DNA from: Dimorphilus gyrociliatus
Taxonomy: Eukaryota > Annelida > Polychaeta > Dinophilidae
Length of the DNA stretch: 22,280 nt
Assembly: GCA_904063045.1 (NCBI GenBank)
Contig: CAJFCJ010000179.1
Span: forward strand, 12,450 to 34,729
Reading direction: 5' to 3'
Shown: positions 19,951 to 22,280 of the stretch, in pieces
Position numbering within the stretch: position 1 is the stretch's first letter
How the letters are laid out: each line of letters opens with the position of its first letter
Program-made: the position numbers and the translations under genes
The notes under the pieces: model-generated
What the model was told of the DNA's origin: nothing
Database searches by the model: none
What the model saw: only the letters and a program-made list of their open reading frames with translations

Positions 19951-20203
19951 TTCTACTTTTATTAATTTATACTTTTTTTATTATTTTAATATTATTACAT
20001 CTAATCATAATTCTATTAATATTACCAACAAAAATATTATCTTCAAATTCTTCTACTCTATTTAATAGAATATTATAATAATTATCAAAATCTTCTAATT
20101 CTCCTTTATATTTTAAATTCCATTTTAAAATAACTTCAACTCTATTATTAATTAATTTTTCTAAGAAAGAATTTGGTGTTTTTAATTCTTTATTTATCAT
20201 TTA

Positions 20204-20206
20204 GGG
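20204..20206 (-). promoter_or_regulatory. C-run before the second LRR gene start codon
   Basis: The minus strand reads CCCTAAATG, with three bases between the C-run and the start codon at 20200. Confidence 0.45.
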
Positions 20207-20264
20207 TTTATAATTATAAATTCTAAAATATGTTTTTGTACTTATCTATTAATTCTTTTTCTAT

Positions 20265-20530
20265 TTATTTTATTTTATTTTTATTTTATTTTATTTTATT
20301 TATAAAAAGTTTTTTAATTCTTTTTTTAACTTTTTAAATCTACTTTCTATTTATTAATTATTTTAGATTCATTTATTTTTTTTTATTTATAAAAAGTTGT
20401 TTAATTCTTTATTTATGCAATTTATTTTTCTATTTATTAATTTTTATTTTATTTTATTTTATTTATAAAAAGTTGTTTAATTCTTTTTTTATTTATGCAA
20501 TTTATTTTTTCTATTTATTTATTTTATTAA
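20265..20530. repeat. AT-rich tandem repeat, about three copies of 76-87 bp
   Basis: TATAAAAAGTT recurs at 20301, 20388 and 20464, each preceded by runs of TTTTA units. Copies 2 and 3 also share GTTTAATTCTTT and ATTTATGCAATTTATTTTT. Confidence 0.75.
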
Positions 20531-20560
20531 TGTAAAGAAAAAAATCTATGAAAAAAATAG

Positions 20561-20720
20561 AGTTTCACGAAAAACGAATTAATGGTTAGTTATTAGAGTT
20601 TAATAAAATAAAACAATTTAAAGTATGATAATTTGATAAAAAGAATTTTTTTAAAAAAAGCCGAGGGATTCAATTTTTGTTGCCAAACATTAAAGCCGCT
20701 TCTCAATAATTGATTTCTTA
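20561..20720. repeat. Dispersed repeat, copy 2 (upstream of the second LRR gene)
   Basis: This is the counterpart of 11101-11290: TAATAAAATAAAACAATTTA, AAAAAAAGCCGAGGG, TGCCAAACAT and AAAGCCG appear in the same order and orientation with similar spacing. It lies between the transporter stop (20941) and the LRR start (20200), so it could be an LRR-family promoter region or a transporter 3' flank. The first is favoured because copy 1 has no transporter next to it. Confidence 0.6.
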
Positions 20721-20940
20721 CCTATGAATATTTATTTTCTTATAAAAAATAAAAATTTATTAGAAATTATTACTTAATGAAAACTATTAAAAAAGTAGCA
20801 CTAGTTAAATAAAAGCTCTATTTTTCATCTAACTTCAGAAAAACTCTTTCGATTAAAATTTATGGTAATAGTAATTCTAAAGTTTTATTATTCTCTATAC
20901 CTTAACTACTATTTTAATTCAAAATAAAAAATACTAACTC

Positions 20941-22166
20941 TTAAGACTTTTTAATAACCATTTCATAGATTTTCCAAGCTGATACCTTTAAATAAAATAT
21001 GCTTACTCCTGCTCCAAGTAATAATAAAAGATATGAACATACACATAGTATATCCATTTTTCTTTTAAACTTTAAATATGCTAGCGCAGGAAAAATAAAG
21101 CAAATTGGAGACGCGGCTAGTGCATTGGATAAACTAATAAGAATCCCTAGCTTAGCAACAGGACCTACTATTCCGATAAATAAAACTGTTAAAAAAGTAA
21201 CTACTATTCTAAATGACTTGCTTGGCCTGTCTACTATAAACTTTATATTATCAAAAATAGCAAGTCTGGTAGGGAAGAACATAAACAAATAAGCAGAACA
21301 AACCATAGAAAGGAATATAAATAGTACAATCTTAAACATGTAATTATGAGGATCAAAGGTATTGGATATTTCATCTTTTAAGCTCTGGCTTTGAATTATA
21401 AAGCTCAGAATTTCTTCAGTAGTTTTAGGGATGTTGTTTCCCATTATCTTATATCCCAAATAAGCTATTCCCATATTAAATAACCCTCCTATTAGCACAG
21501 GCAATAGAGACACACAAAATAAACTGAAGGAGGTTGGTGATTTGAGTCCACTATAAACATTCACCATATTAGTCTGACAACAAAAGGCGAATATTAACTT
21601 ATCAAATGCACTACCATATTCTTTATTATTGTCATCTACTAATTCACCATGAGGAAACTTTATAAAATAGTATAATAATAAACCAAATAGTGAAAATACA
21701 GCTGCAATCGAAAGATAAGAACAATATCTTAAGGAAGAGAGATCCTTAAGCAATGTAAATGGGAATATACAAAGGGAAATCCCCAAAGATATAAGAATTT
21801 GTGCCATTGTGTTTTTTTCATCATAACTAGTAAAGTTGGCCATCACCCATGCACTTACTCTATTGATAAATGCCGTCATTACTATCAAACCAAAGATCAT
21901 CATCATGAAGTTAAAAATAGGACCAAAATGTGTGTTAATTTCCACAAGTAAAGTTGAATAGGTTGGTTTTTCAATTTTTGATCTTTTACATGCGACATTC
22001 AACATGAAAAGTGTCAAAAATGTAAGAAGGCCCATAATAAAGAATGCAGCCAGACCACCATGTATCCTATGTTCACAAACACCAAAGGTAGTGTTACAAT
22101 TCCAAAACCAAACATACTAGCGACCATCAATAGAGAACCTATCACCACTTGCGATGTTGAAGACAT
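20941..22166 (-). pseudogene. AAAP-family amino-acid transporter with one frameshift
   Basis: This is a polytopic membrane protein of about 408 residues with roughly ten or eleven hydrophobic spans, the usual size for amino acid/auxin permease (AAAP, SLC38-like) transporters that move neutral amino acids. The N-terminal span begins MSSTSQVVIGSLLMVASMFG with the small-residue/GIVTLP pattern of AAAP helix 1. Later family-like features are LKDLSSLRYCSYLSIAAV and FAFCCQTNMVNVYSGLK, comparable to the FAFxCH-type helix. The gene starts at ATG 22166, preceded by CCCC-AAT. Near 22055-22061 the frame shifts by one base: a GGG is expected where GG is present, and the sense continues smoothly in the frame that is open from 22035 to 20941. 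This single defect could be an assembly error. Microsporidia import host amino acids and keep several such carriers. The end KMDILCVCSYLL... to EMVIKKS looks complete. Confidence 0.8.
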
Positions 22167-22169
22167 ATT

Positions 22170-22173
22170 GGGG
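22170..22173 (-). promoter_or_regulatory. C-run before the transporter start codon
   Basis: The minus strand reads AACCCCAATATG. It supports ATG 22166 as the true start, upstream of the frameshift. Confidence 0.5.
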
Positions 22174-22280
22174 TTAAAAAGGAGATTTTTTTTTTATTTT
22201 TAAAAATGAGCTATTCTAGAGTCATGTTTTTAAAATCTATTATTAAAGCTGTTTTATTTAATTATATTTGATCTAATTTA

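Larger units (their letters stand above)
18425..20200 (-). pseudogene. LRR protein gene with Asp/Asn-rich insertion, disrupted
   Basis: Coding sense can be followed from ATG 20200 (MINKELKTPNSFLEKL...) through 19500-19742 (contains LITYGFNTLFAFINNNSNEL) into LRRs starting near 19370 (KQPKELILSN) and ending at 18425 (LQNLKKINLRRNKK). LRRs are 22-24 residues with LxxLNLxxNxI spacing. An Asp/Asn/Thr-rich segment (about 18920-19100) interrupts the LRR array. Breaks include a stop at 19743-19745, shifts near 19403 and 19960, an apparent 10-base expansion of a TAGAA repeat at about 19255-19270, and an apparent 5-base insertion at 18916-18925. No signal peptide is seen. CCC lies three bases before ATG 20200. 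Whether the first 77 codons belong to the same gene is likely but unproven. It looks like a genuine pseudogene, since not all breaks are homopolymer indels. Confidence 0.6.

Overview
The window is very AT-rich and looks like compact microsporidian nuclear DNA (fungal-lineage intracellular parasite). Clues are intron-poor genes, long leucine-rich-repeat (LRR) proteins, an AAAP-type amino-acid transporter, abundant transposon remains, and a C-run (CCC/CCCC) 2-4 nt before the start codon of four genes, a start-proximal signal described for microsporidian genes. A transposon-rich species such as a Hamiltosporidium-like lineage would fit, but the species is a guess.

Left part (1-9 kb). Positions 2-1790 hold a complete-looking DNA transposon: one intact retroviral-type integrase gene between near-perfect ~297-bp terminal inverted repeats, the layout of Ginger-type elements. 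An AT-rich spacer follows, with a short duplication, a scrap of LINE 3' tail (2521-2560) and a compact cluster of three hairpins (2667-2759) that may be a structured RNA. A 903-residue orphan gene is intact on the minus strand (3051-5762). Further right lie decayed DNA, a three-copy ~212-bp tandem repeat (7028-7605) and a 5'-truncated non-LTR retrotransposon (about 7883-8948) with its GC-richer 3' UTR and ATTT tail.

Right part (9-22 kb). Everything coding is on the minus strand. In transcription order from the right edge: an AAAP amino-acid transporter (22166-20941), an LRR gene with an Asp/Asn-rich insertion (20200-18425), a secreted VIT + von Willebrand A protein (17865-15254), a decayed LRR-like stretch (about 14950-13750), a membrane-anchored LRR gene (13482-11430), and an older, more decayed LRR copy (about 11050-9230). 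A ~150-bp repeat lies upstream of two of the LRR loci.

The transporter, VIT/VWA and LRR genes are each broken by small indels, mostly single bases in homopolymers, while their reading stays coherent across the breaks. They are therefore either recently dying genes or intact genes with assembly indel errors. The integrase and the 903-residue gene are unbroken. Possible joint roles of the secreted or surface proteins in host contact are inference only.
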